Part shown: one piece after another, positions 8,288-15,619 of the stretch
Layout of the letters: each line of letters opens with the position of its first letter
How positions within the stretch are numbered: the stretch's first letter is position 1
DNA from: an uncultured bacterium
GTDB taxonomy: Bacteria; Bacillota; Clostridia; Oscillospirales; Oscillospiraceae
Assembly (NCBI GenBank): GCA_949293245.1
Contig: CASFCS010000012.1
Location: 1-48,526, forward strand
Length of the DNA: 48,526 bases
Reading direction: 5' to 3'
Notes under the pieces: model-generated
Database searches by the model: none
What the model was told of the DNA's origin: nothing
Seen by the model: the letters and a program-made list of their open reading frames with translations, nothing else
Position numbers and translations under genes: made by a program

Positions 8288-9544
8288 ATGGACGAAAAAT
8301 TTGCCAATCTGCCCTTTCAGCCCGCCGATATCCTGCTGCCCCGGAGCCGTGACCTGGGGAACTGGTCCGTGGTAGCCTGCGACCAGTATACCTCCCAGCC
8401 AGAGTACTGGGCCCGGGTGGCCCAGCGGGTGGGACAGGAGCCCTCCACCCTCCACATGATTTTGCCGGAGAGCAGCCTGGAGGGGCCCGATGTGGACCAG
8501 GACATCGCGGAGATCAACCTGAACATGGCCAAGTATCTCCGGCACGACGTGTTTCAGGAGTACCCCAACAGCCTGATCTATGTGGAGCGCACCCTGGCCT
8601 CCGGCGCGGTGCGCCGGGGCCTGGTGGGGGCGGTGGACCTGGAGGACTACGACTACGAGCCCGGGTCCACCACCGCCATCCGGGCCACCGAGGGCACGGT
8701 GATGAGCCGCATTCCCCCCCGGGTGAAGGTGCGCAAAAACGCCCCCATCGAGCTGCCCCACACCATGCTGCTGGTGGATGACCCGGAGCTGGAGGTCATC
8801 GCCCCCCTGGCGGAGGAGACCGGGGGGATGGAGAAGCTGTACGACTTCACCCTGATGGAGGGGGGCGGCCGGGTGCGGGGGTACCGCCTCACCCGGCGGC
8901 AGATGGACCGGGTGGCGGATACCCTCAGGCGCCTGGGAGAGGGCTCCCCCATGCTCTTCGCCGTGGGGGACGGGAACCACTCCCTGGCCACCGCCAAGGA
9001 GTGCTATGAGCAGCAAAAGCGCTATGTGAGCCCCCAGAAGGCCAAAACACTCCCCGCCCGGTACACCCTGGTGGAGCTGGTGGCCCTTCAGGACGAGTCC
9101 CTGGAGTTCGAGCCCATCCACCGGGTGGTGTTCGGCGTGGACCCGGGGCAGCTGCTGCGGGACTTCCGCGCCGCCGTGGCGGCGGGCAATCTCAGCGGCG
9201 GCCGGAGCGGGGAGCACGCCATCCACTATGTGAGCACCCAGGGGGAGGACTTTGTCCGGGTGCCCGATCCGGCGGCCCACCTGCCGGTGGGAACCCTCCA
9301 GATCTTCCTGGACGACTGGCTCGCCCGGCGGCCCCAGGCCCGGGTGGACTACATCCACGGCAGCCATGTGGCCCGGTCCCTGGCCACCAGCCGGCAGGAC
9401 ACCGTGGCCTTCCTGCTGCCCCCCATGGAGAAGAGGGAGCTCTTCCCCACGGTGATCTACGACGGCGCCCTCCCCCGCAAGACCTTCTCCATGGGGGAGG
9501 CCCACGACAAGCGCTACTACCTGGAGGCCCGCAAGATCCGCTGA
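8288..9544 (+). CDS. DUF1015 family protein
   Basis: Conserved protein of unassigned biochemical function, 418 residues from the ATG at 8288. An in-frame GTG at 8276 would add four residues; neither start has a strong ribosome site (GGAAGCGAG upstream), and the ATG gives the family-like MDEKFANLPFQPADILLP start. The typical GDGNHSLATAK motif is present near the middle, together with VVACDQYTSQPEYW near the N-terminus. From what I know of the family, DUF1015 genes are often found beside serA/serC, which fits the upstream ThrH gene. It probably takes part in serine-linked metabolism, but this is inference. Confidence 0.85.
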   Translation: MDEKFANLPFQPADILLPRSRDLGNWSVVACDQYTSQPEYWARVAQRVGQEPSTLHMILPESSLEGPDVDQDIAEINLNMAKYLRHDVFQEYPNSLIYVERTLASGAVRRGLVGAVDLEDYDYEPGSTTAIRATEGTVMSRIPPRVKVRKNAPIELPHTMLLVDDPELEVIAPLAEETGGMEKLYDFTLMEGGGRVRGYRLTRRQMDRVADTLRRLGEGSPMLFAVGDGNHSLATAKECYEQQKRYVSPQKAKTLPARYTLVELVALQDESLEFEPIHRVVFGVDPGQLLRDFRAAVAAGNLSGGRSGEHAIHYVSTQGEDFVRVPDPAAHLPVGTLQIFLDDWLARRPQARVDYIHGSHVARSLATSRQDTVAFLLPPMEKRELFPTVIYDGALPRKTFSMGEAHDKRYYLEARKIR

Positions 9545-9558
9545 GGGAGGAACGAGCC

Positions 9559-10416
9559 ATGGAAGTGAAAGCCTGGGCCAAGCTGAACCTTACCCTGGAT
9601 ATCCTCCGCCGCCGGGCGGACGGGTACCACGACCTGGAGATGGTGATGCAGGCCGTCTCCCTCCACGACACCCTCACCCTCACCCCCGGGGGGGAGGGAC
9701 TGCGGGTGTCCACCGACCTGGACTACCTGCCCGATGACGAGAGCAACCTGGCCGCCCGGGCCGCCCGGCGCTTTTTCCGGGCCCGGCCGGAGCTGGAGGT
9801 GGGACTGGACATCGCCATCACCAAGCGCATCCCCGTGTGCGCGGGGCTGGGGGGCGGATCCTCCGACGGGGCGGCGGTGCTCCGGGGGCTCAATGAGCTC
9901 ACCGGGGCGGGCCTCTCAGTGACGGAGCTGGCGGCCCTGGGGGCGGACGTGGGGTCCGACGTGCCCTTCTGCGTTCTGGGGGGCACCGCCCTTGCCCGGG
10001 GTAGGGGGGAACAGCTCACCCCCCTGCCGCCCCTGCCCCCCTGCCATGTGGTGATCTGCAAGCCCCCCTTTCCCATCTCCACCCCGGAACTCTTTGGCCG
10101 TGTGGACTGCCGCCGCATTGCCCGCCGGCCCGATACCGCCGGCGTAATGGCGGCCCTGGAGGCGGGGGATCTGGCCGGGGTGGCCCGGCGGATGTATAAC
10201 GTATTTGAGGACGTGCTGCCCCCCCGGAAAAAGGCGGCGGTGGACCAGATCAAGACGGAGCTTATTGCCGCCGGGGCCCTGGGGGCCATCATGTCGGGCA
10301 GCGGCCCCACCGTGTTTGGCCTTTTTGACCGGCCGGACCTGGCCCGGGAGGCCGCCCGCCGCCTGGGGGAGGAGTACCGGGACACCTTTTTGGCGGAGAT
10401 CCCCCGGGCAGTATAG
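9559..10416 (+). CDS. ispE: 4-diphosphocytidyl-2-C-methyl-D-erythritol kinase IspE
   Basis: GHMP-family kinase of the non-mevalonate (MEP) isoprenoid pathway; it phosphorylates CDP-methylerythritol at the 2-position with ATP. The protein has 285 residues, normal for IspE. Visible motifs are AWAKLNLTLDI near the N-terminus, the GHMP ATP loop PVCAGLGGGSSDGAA about 100 residues in, and the C-terminal GSGPTVFGLF. The ATG at 9559 follows GGGAGGAACGAGCC, 14 bases after the DUF1015 stop, so it probably belongs to the same transcript. A strong hairpin follows it directly. Confidence 0.97.
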   Translation: MEVKAWAKLNLTLDILRRRADGYHDLEMVMQAVSLHDTLTLTPGGEGLRVSTDLDYLPDDESNLAARAARRFFRARPELEVGLDIAITKRIPVCAGLGGGSSDGAAVLRGLNELTGAGLSVTELAALGADVGSDVPFCVLGGTALARGRGEQLTPLPPLPPCHVVICKPPFPISTPELFGRVDCRRIARRPDTAGVMAALEAGDLAGVARRMYNVFEDVLPPRKKAAVDQIKTELIAAGALGAIMSGSGPTVFGLFDRPDLAREAARRLGEEYRDTFLAEIPRAV

Positions 10417-10427
10417 GTATAAAAGGG

Positions 10428-10495
10428 AAAAACACCGTCCAAACTGTACTGCAGATCCTGTAAAGGAAAATCACAGTACATGGACGGTGTTTTAT
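10428..10495 (+). terminator. Long hairpin with U-tract ending at the spoIIR start
   Basis: A 13-bp stem (AAAACACCGTCCA at 10428-10440 with its complement starting at 10481) is extended, after a 3-base bulge, by TGTACTG pairing with CAGTACA. TTTTATTATG follows. It looks like a rho-independent terminator for ispE. The T-rich end runs straight into the ATG of spoIIR at 10497, leaving no room for a separate promoter or normal ribosome site. Confidence 0.75.
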
Positions 10496-10496
10496 T

Positions 10497-11138
10497 ATGC
10501 GCGGAAAAAAACGGGCAGGGGAGCGGTGGCGGCCCTGGGAGCTGGCCATGCTGGTGGCCCTGGGGGCAGCCCTCACTTTGGGGACGTGGCTCAGCGGCAC
10601 CCAGGGGGCTCTGGCGGAGAGTGTGGTGCGGCTCCATGTCATTGCCAACTCCGACAGCCAGGCCGACCAGGCCCTGAAGCTGGAGGTGCGGGACGCGGTG
10701 CTGGAGGAGAGCGGCGCCTTTCTCTCCGCCTCCACGGTGGAGGAGGCCAGAGCCCAGCTCACTGCCGCCCTCCCCCGGCTGGAGGAGACAGCCCGGGCAA
10801 CCCTCCGCCGGGCGGGCTGCGGCGATGAGGTGAAAGTGACCCTGGAGGAAAACTGCTGGTTTCCCACCAAGGAGTACGGGGACTTCGCCCTGCCCGCGGG
10901 GGAGTACACCGCCCTGCGGGTGGTCATTGGCCAGGGCGGGGGACGGAACTGGTGGTGCGTCCTCTTTCCGCCCCTGTGCCTGGGGGCGGTGAGCGAGAGC
11001 GTGGAGGAGACCGCCGCGGCGGCGGGCCTCTCCCAGGACCAGATCTCCCTCATCTCCGGGGAGGACCAGGGCTACGTGGTGCGCTTCCGCCTGTTGGAGT
11101 GGTGGGACAGCCTGCTGCTCTCCCTGGGGGCGGCGTGA
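10497..11138 (+). CDS. spoIIR: Stage II sporulation protein R
   Basis: Forespore-made signalling protein secreted into the intermembrane space, where it triggers SpoIIGA to cleave pro-sigma-E and so switches on the mother-cell programme. The 213-residue protein has a basic N-terminus and a membrane/signal segment (about residues 16-38), then the diagnostic VRLHVIANSDSQADQALKLE motif. The conserved WWCVLFPPLC segment follows. The ATG at 10497 sits directly after a terminator-like hairpin and lacks a clear ribosome site. An in-frame ATG at 10548, preceded by GGGAG, would still leave a signal-like helix. No convincing sigma-F promoter was found. Confidence 0.93.
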   Translation: MRGKKRAGERWRPWELAMLVALGAALTLGTWLSGTQGALAESVVRLHVIANSDSQADQALKLEVRDAVLEESGAFLSASTVEEARAQLTAALPRLEETARATLRRAGCGDEVKVTLEENCWFPTKEYGDFALPAGEYTALRVVIGQGGGRNWWCVLFPPLCLGAVSESVEETAAAAGLSQDQISLISGEDQGYVVRFRLLEWWDSLLLSLGAA

Positions 11139-11147
11139 GAAAAGTGA

Positions 11148-11182
11148 GCGGTCCTCCGGAGCCAACGGCTCCGGGGGACCGC
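11148..11182. terminator. Hairpin between convergent spoIIR and DUF4275-like genes
   Basis: GCGGTCC, one unpaired T, CCGGAGCC, loop AAC, then GGCTCCGG, one unpaired G, GGACCGC. The near-perfect 15-bp stem lies between two converging stop codons and could serve both strands. The flanking T-tracts are short. Confidence 0.65.
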
Positions 11183-11188
11183 GTCGTT

Positions 11189-11749
11189 TCAGCAGGAATA
11201 GAAGTAGGGGCCCCAGGGGTCTGTGTCGGTGGTGTGGACGTAGGTCCACCGCTCCTCGGGGTCGAAAAGGTAGATGTGCCGCTCCAGATCGAAGTCGGCG
11301 GCCCGCAGGAGCTGGGCGTTTTCCACCCGGTAGGCGGTGGCCCCCTCCTGATAGAAGGCGTACACCACCGACTTGCCGCACCGGTCGAAGGCCGCCCGGG
11401 CGGCCTCCCCCTCCAGGGCCTCCAGCAGGCGGAAACGGAACAGGTTCCACCGGCCCTCCTGGTAGTGGGCCCGGTTTTTCTGGGCGGGGCTCACCGACCG
11501 GGCAAAGAGGCGGCTCCACCGGGCCTTGATGGGGGCGGCGTTCTGGAGAGGCACCAGGGTCACACCCCGGCGGAGCATGGCCTGGCGGCGGCTGGTGTAC
11601 TCGTACCGGGCGGCGCGGCGGTTGTAGTCCTCCACACGCTCCCGCACCTCTCTCAGCAGCGCCAGGCGCTCTGCCCGCTCCGCCGGGTCCGCCAGGTCCC
11701 GGAGGGCGGCCTCCTCCGCGGCCAGGGCCGTCCAGTCAAATTCCAGCAT
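11189..11749 (-). CDS. DUF4275-like protein of unknown function
   Basis: Uncharacterised cytoplasmic protein, 186 residues, without signal peptide or membrane helix. The N-terminal 70 residues are charged helix. The C-terminal half (SVVYAFYQEGATAYRVENA, then DIxxF-like segments ending WTYVHTTDTDPWGPYF) resembles DUF4275 as I remember that family; I could not check this. The ATG at 11749 follows GGAGGTGACAATGGT, a full ribosome site. It has its own extended -10 promoter at about 11796-11804 and is a single-gene unit facing spoIIR. No catalytic motif is evident. Confidence 0.6.
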   Translation of the reverse strand: MLEFDWTALAAEEAALRDLADPAERAERLALLREVRERVEDYNRRAARYEYTSRRQAMLRRGVTLVPLQNAAPIKARWSRLFARSVSPAQKNRAHYQEGRWNLFRFRLLEALEGEAARAAFDRCGKSVVYAFYQEGATAYRVENAQLLRAADFDLERHIYLFDPEERWTYVHTTDTDPWGPYFYSC

Positions 11750-11795
11750 ACCATTGTCACCTCCGACGGGCCGCTGCCCCCAATGCGTATTTTTT

Positions 11796-11824
11796 ATTTT
11801 AGCACAGCTGCCCCCCCTTTGAAA
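11796..11824 (-). promoter_or_regulatory. Extended -10 promoter for the DUF4275-like gene
   Basis: The minus strand carries TGTGCTAAAAT with the -10 TAAAAT at 11796-11801 and the TG extension. The hexamer 17 bases upstream is TTTCAA, a weak -35. It shares TGCTAAAAT with the V-ATPase leader. Confidence 0.5.
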
Positions 11825-11925
11825 CAGAAATTTCGCCCCCTTTTTTAAAAAATGGACAAAAACCGGGGGCGGGGCAGGGGAAAACTCCAGCCGGATGGCG
11901 AAAAAGCCCCGGCGGGAGATATCAG

Positions 11926-11954
11926 TTGAGAAATTCGGGGAACTGTGCTATAAT
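11926..11954 (+). promoter_or_regulatory. Sigma-A promoter for ddl-murF
   Basis: TTGAGA at 11926-11931, a 17-base spacer, and TATAAT at 11949-11954 with an extended TG (TGCTATAAT). The leader to the ATG at 12036 is about 75 bases and has a GC-rich hairpin-prone stretch around 11970-11996. Confidence 0.88.
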
Positions 11955-12035
11955 GTACTGATTCTTGAGGCTGGCGGCCCGGCGAAGCGGGGCGCGCATA
12001 TACTGTAGCAAATCAGCCATTGTGAGGTTTCAGAT

Positions 12036-13079
12036 ATGAAGATCGTGGTTTTGGCCGGGGGATTGAGCCCCGAACGCAATGTATCCCTGTCCAGCGGCAG
12101 CATGGTCTGCCAGGCCCTGCGGGAGCGGGGACACCAGGTGGCCCTGGTGGACCTCTTTTTGGGGTTTTCCGGCCGGGAGGAGGACCTCTATGAGGCCCCC
12201 ATTCCCCCGGAGTACCGCAAGGTGGCCAGGGTGGCCCCGGACCTGGACCAGGTGCGGGCCTCCCGGGCCGACAAGAGCCCCAACCAGTTCGGCCCCGGGG
12301 TGCTCAGGCTGTGCGCCGGGGCGGACGTGGTGTTTCTGGCCCTCCACGGCCAGTGCGGGGAGGACGGCCGGGTCCAGGCCGCCTTTGATCTGATGGGCAT
12401 CCCCTACACCGGCAGCGGCTATCTGGGCAGCGCCATCGCCATGGATAAGGACCTGACCAAGCGCCTGGCGGTGGACCACGGGGTGCGCACCCCCGACTGG
12501 ACCCGGGTGGAGTACACGCCGGAGGACATCGAGGGCCTGGTGGCCTCCACCCGGCTGCCCTGCGTGGTGAAGCCCCTGGACAGCGGCTCCTCCATCGGGG
12601 TGTTCATCGCCCACAGCCGGGAGGAGCTGCGTGCCGCCCTGGAGGCGGGGGCGGCCCTGGGGGGCAAGAGCGTACTGGAGGAGTACATCGCCGGGCGGGA
12701 GATCCAGGTGGGCATCCTGGGGGACCGGGCCCTGCCCTCCATTGAGATCATCCCCCGCCAGGGCTTCTACGACTATGAGAACAAGTACCAGCCCGGGGCG
12801 GCGGAGGAGATCTGCCCCGCCCAGGTCTCCCCGGAGCTGGAGCGCCGGCTGGGGGAGGCGGCCCTGGGGGCCTACCGGGCCCTGGGCCTGGCGGTGTACT
12901 CCCGGGCGGACTTCATCGTCCGGGGGGAGGAGATCTTCTTCCTGGAGATCAACACCCTGCCCGGCATGACCCCCACCAGCCTGCTGCCCCAGGAGGCGGC
13001 GGCGGCGGGCATCCCTTACGGCGAGCTGTGCGAGCGCATCATCAACCTGTCCCTGGCCGCCCGGCGGGCGGGGAAGTGA
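12036..13079 (+). CDS. ddl: D-alanine--D-alanine ligase
   Basis: ATP-grasp enzyme joining two D-alanines for peptidoglycan precursor synthesis, cytoplasmic. The 347 residues begin MKIVVLAGGLSPERNVSLSSG, the usual N-terminal substrate-binding motif. HGQCGEDGRVQ is the dipeptide-ligase loop, and the C-terminal EINTLPGMTPTSL stretch supplies metal- and phosphate-binding residues. The usual Ddl segment RADFIV is present. The ATG follows GTGAGG. The gene lies 14 bases before murF, whose product uses the dipeptide made here, so the two form a functional pair. Confidence 0.96.
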   Translation: MKIVVLAGGLSPERNVSLSSGSMVCQALRERGHQVALVDLFLGFSGREEDLYEAPIPPEYRKVARVAPDLDQVRASRADKSPNQFGPGVLRLCAGADVVFLALHGQCGEDGRVQAAFDLMGIPYTGSGYLGSAIAMDKDLTKRLAVDHGVRTPDWTRVEYTPEDIEGLVASTRLPCVVKPLDSGSSIGVFIAHSREELRAALEAGAALGGKSVLEEYIAGREIQVGILGDRALPSIEIIPRQGFYDYENKYQPGAAEEICPAQVSPELERRLGEAALGAYRALGLAVYSRADFIVRGEEIFFLEINTLPGMTPTSLLPQEAAAAGIPYGELCERIINLSLAARRAGK

Positions 13080-13093
13080 GGAGAGAGGACACC

Positions 13094-14488
13094 ATGGAAC
13101 CCATCACCATACGAGAGATCCTGGAGGCCGTGGGGGGGACCCTCATCGGCCGGGAGGCGGACCCGGACACCGTGATCACCCGGGTAGACACCGACAGCCG
13201 GTCCATCCACCCCGGCTCCCTGTTCATCCCCCTGGAGGGGGAGCGTTTTGACGGCCACTCCTTTATCAACAGCGCCCTGGAGGCGGGGGCGGCGGGCTGC
13301 CTCACCGCCCGGGAGCGGGAGAGCTACCAGGAGGGGAAGTTCTACATCAAGGTCCGCTCCACCCAGCGGGCCCTGCGGGACCTGGCCCGGTACTACAAAA
13401 AGAAGTTCCCCATCCCCCTGGTGGCGGTGACGGGCAGCGTGGGCAAGACCACCACCAAGGACATGATCGCCGCCGTTCTGGGGGAGAAGTACCAGGTGCT
13501 CAAGACTGAGGGCAACTTCAACAACGCCGTGGGCCTCCCCCTGACCCTGCTGCGGCTGGAGCGGCGCCACGAGATCTGCGTGCTGGAGATGGGGATGAAC
13601 CACGCCGGAGAGATCGAGTACCTCAGCGAGACCGCCGAGCCCGACATGGCGGCCATCACCAACATCGGCGACTCCCACATCGAGAACCTGGGCAGCCGGG
13701 AGAACATCCTCAAGGCCAAGTGCGAGATCTTCTCCCACATGGCCCCCGGGGGCCCGGTGGTGCTCAACGGGGACGACCCCATGCTGCGCCGGCTGGAGGG
13801 GACCCTGGACCGGCCCATCCTCTGGTGCGGCACCGGGGAGAATTGCGACTACCAGGCCTACGACATCGAGACCGACGGGGCCACCCACATCTCCTGCCAG
13901 ATCCGCACCCCCAGGATGAAGTGCGGCGTGGATATCCCCGCCCTGGGGGAGCACATGGTCTACCCGGTGCTCACCGCCGTGGCGGTGGCGGAGCACTTCG
14001 GCCTCCAGGCTGACGAGATCATCCGGGGGGTCCAGGCCTTCCTGCCCACCAAGATGCGGATGAACGTGATCCGCCGGGGGGGCGACGTGATCATCCTCAA
14101 CGACGCCTACAACGCAAACCCCCAGTCCATGCGGGCCGCTGCGGCGGTGCTGGGGGACGCCCGGGGCCGCCGGAAGGTGGCCGTGGTGGGCGACATGCTG
14201 GAGCTGGGGGGCAGCAGCGCCATGTTCCACCTGGCGGTGGGGCAGTATTTTGCCCAGGCCGGGGCGGACTGCGTCATCGCCGTGGGCCATGATGCCCAGG
14301 AAATTGCCCGGGGCGCCCGGGAGGCCGGGGTGGCCAAGGTGTACTACTTCTCCGACCGGGAGCAGGCCAAGGCGGCCATCCTGGAGGAGGTCCACGCCGG
14401 CACCACTGTGCTGGTGAAGGCCTCCCGGGCCATGGCCTTCGAGGAGTTCGTATCCTTCATCGTGGACCACACCCCCGAGCAGGCCTGA
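13094..14488 (+). CDS. murF: UDP-N-acetylmuramoyl-tripeptide--D-alanyl-D-alanine ligase
   Basis: Mur ligase that adds the D-Ala-D-Ala dipeptide to UDP-MurNAc-tripeptide, completing the cytoplasmic pentapeptide precursor. 464 residues from the ATG at 13094, chosen because GAGGAGAGAGGACACC precedes it; an upstream in-frame start lies inside ddl. The ATP-binding P-loop GSVGKTTTKDM is at residues 114-124, EGNFNNAVGLPLTLL follows, and the C-terminal ligase domain has ILNDAYNANPQSM, a MurF hallmark. The gene ends at a strong perfect hairpin. Confidence 0.96.
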   Translation: MEPITIREILEAVGGTLIGREADPDTVITRVDTDSRSIHPGSLFIPLEGERFDGHSFINSALEAGAAGCLTARERESYQEGKFYIKVRSTQRALRDLARYYKKKFPIPLVAVTGSVGKTTTKDMIAAVLGEKYQVLKTEGNFNNAVGLPLTLLRLERRHEICVLEMGMNHAGEIEYLSETAEPDMAAITNIGDSHIENLGSRENILKAKCEIFSHMAPGGPVVLNGDDPMLRRLEGTLDRPILWCGTGENCDYQAYDIETDGATHISCQIRTPRMKCGVDIPALGEHMVYPVLTAVAVAEHFGLQADEIIRGVQAFLPTKMRMNVIRRGGDVIILNDAYNANPQSMRAAAAVLGDARGRRKVAVVGDMLELGGSSAMFHLAVGQYFAQAGADCVIAVGHDAQEIARGAREAGVAKVYYFSDREQAKAAILEEVHAGTTVLVKASRAMAFEEFVSFIVDHTPEQA

Positions 14489-14503
14489 AAAACGCACAAG
14501 AAA

Positions 14504-14530
14504 GCGCCGGGCGCGTGACGCGCCCGGCGC
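14504..14530. terminator. Perfect 12-bp hairpin between murF and mtnA (convergent)
   Basis: GCGCCGGGCGCG at 14504-14515, loop TGA, CGCGCCCGGCGC at 14519-14530. It lies between two converging genes. An A-rich stretch precedes it on the plus strand (a U-tract for the minus transcript), so it best terminates mtnA and may also serve murF. Confidence 0.75.
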
Positions 14531-14538
14531 TGCGGGGC

Positions 14539-15549
14539 TCAGCCGAAAAGGCGGGCCAGATTCACCTGGAAGGGGGGACGGATGACCCCCTTCTCCGTGA
14601 TGACGCCGGTGAGGAGATGGTGGGGGGTCACGTCGAAGGCGGGGTTGTACACGGCGGCCTCTGCGGGGGCCACCTGATGCCCGGCGAAGTGGGTGACCTC
14701 GTCCCCCGCCCGCTGCTCGATGACGATGCCGCTGCCGTCCGGGATGGACAGGTCCACGGTGGAGGAGGGCAGGGCGGTGTAGAAGGGCACCCCGTGGTAG
14801 TGGGCCAGCACCGCCAGGCCGTAGGTGCCGATTTTGTTGGCGAAGTCCCCGTTGGCCGCCATGCGGTCGCACCCCACCACCACCAGGTCCACCTGCCCCG
14901 CCGCCATGAGAGAGGCGGCCATGCCGTCGGTCTGGACCGTGACGGGGATGCCGTCCTTCACCAGCTCATAGGCGGTGAGGCGGCTGCCCTGGAGGAGGGG
15001 GCGGGTCTCGTCGGCGTACACCATGGCCACCTTGCCCTGGCTGTGGGCCGCCCGGATCACCCCAAGGGCGGTACCGTATCCCCCGGTGGCCAGGGCCCCG
15101 GCGTTGCAGTGGGTGAGGATGCGGGCGTTGGGGGGCACCACTTCGGCCCCGAACTCCCCCATGGCCTTATTCATCTCGATGTCCTCCCGGTGGATGGCCT
15201 TGGCCTCCTCCAGAAGGGCTCCGGGGTCCCCAACACAGGCGTCGAAGGCCCGGGCCATCCGGTCCAGGGCCCAGAAGAGGTTCACCGCCGTGGGCCGGCT
15301 GGCGGCCAGCTCCCGGCGGGCCTGTTCCATGCGCTGGGGGTAGTCGGGCCGGCCGTGGAACTCCAGGGCCGCCAGACAGCAGGCGTACCCCGCCGCCACG
15401 CCGATGGCGGGGGCCCCCCGCACCACCAGGGCGCGGATGGCGGGGATCACGGTGGTGTAGGAGGTGTGGCGGGTCCATACCTCCTCCAGGGGCAGTTTGG
15501 TCTGATCCAGCAGCAGCAGGGCGTTGTCCTGCCAGCGAATGGCTTCCAT
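14539..15549 (-). CDS. mtnA: S-methyl-5-thioribose-1-phosphate isomerase
   Basis: Isomerase converting methylthioribose-1-phosphate to methylthioribulose-1-phosphate in salvage of methylthioadenosine. 336 residues from the ATG at 15549, chosen because AAAGGGAGG lies 9 bases upstream; a longer frame extends into the ABC-F gene and is not credible. The family catalytic pair is visible: C148 in LTHCNAGALATGGYGT and D228 in VVGCDRMAANGDFANKIGT. RGAPAIGVAAGY is also typical. It stands alone, without other methionine-salvage genes in this window, so it may feed an incomplete or alternative route. Confidence 0.95.
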   Translation of the reverse strand: MEAIRWQDNALLLLDQTKLPLEEVWTRHTSYTTVIPAIRALVVRGAPAIGVAAGYACCLAALEFHGRPDYPQRMEQARRELAASRPTAVNLFWALDRMARAFDACVGDPGALLEEAKAIHREDIEMNKAMGEFGAEVVPPNARILTHCNAGALATGGYGTALGVIRAAHSQGKVAMVYADETRPLLQGSRLTAYELVKDGIPVTVQTDGMAASLMAAGQVDLVVVGCDRMAANGDFANKIGTYGLAVLAHYHGVPFYTALPSSTVDLSIPDGSGIVIEQRAGDEVTHFAGHQVAPAEAAVYNPAFDVTPHHLLTGVITEKGVIRPPFQVNLARLFG

Positions 15550-15588
15550 ATACAGCAGCCTCCCTTTCAAGGTTGGTATCACACAAAA

Positions 15589-15617
15589 AGCATAGCATAA
15601 AACAGGATGGGAGACAA
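15589..15617 (-). promoter_or_regulatory. Sigma-A promoter for mtnA
   Basis: On the minus strand TTGTCT (15612-15617), a 17-base spacer, and TATGCT (15589-15594). The -35 lies immediately before the start codon of the divergent ABC-F gene, so the two transcription/translation starts are packed into 70 bases. Confidence 0.65.
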
Positions 15618-15619
15618 CT

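Noticed and set aside
10405-10496. Sigma-F promoter for spoIIR using GTATA at 10411 or 10417
   Set aside because: GTATA is present twice but no GGnnAnAHTR follows at 14-16 bases.
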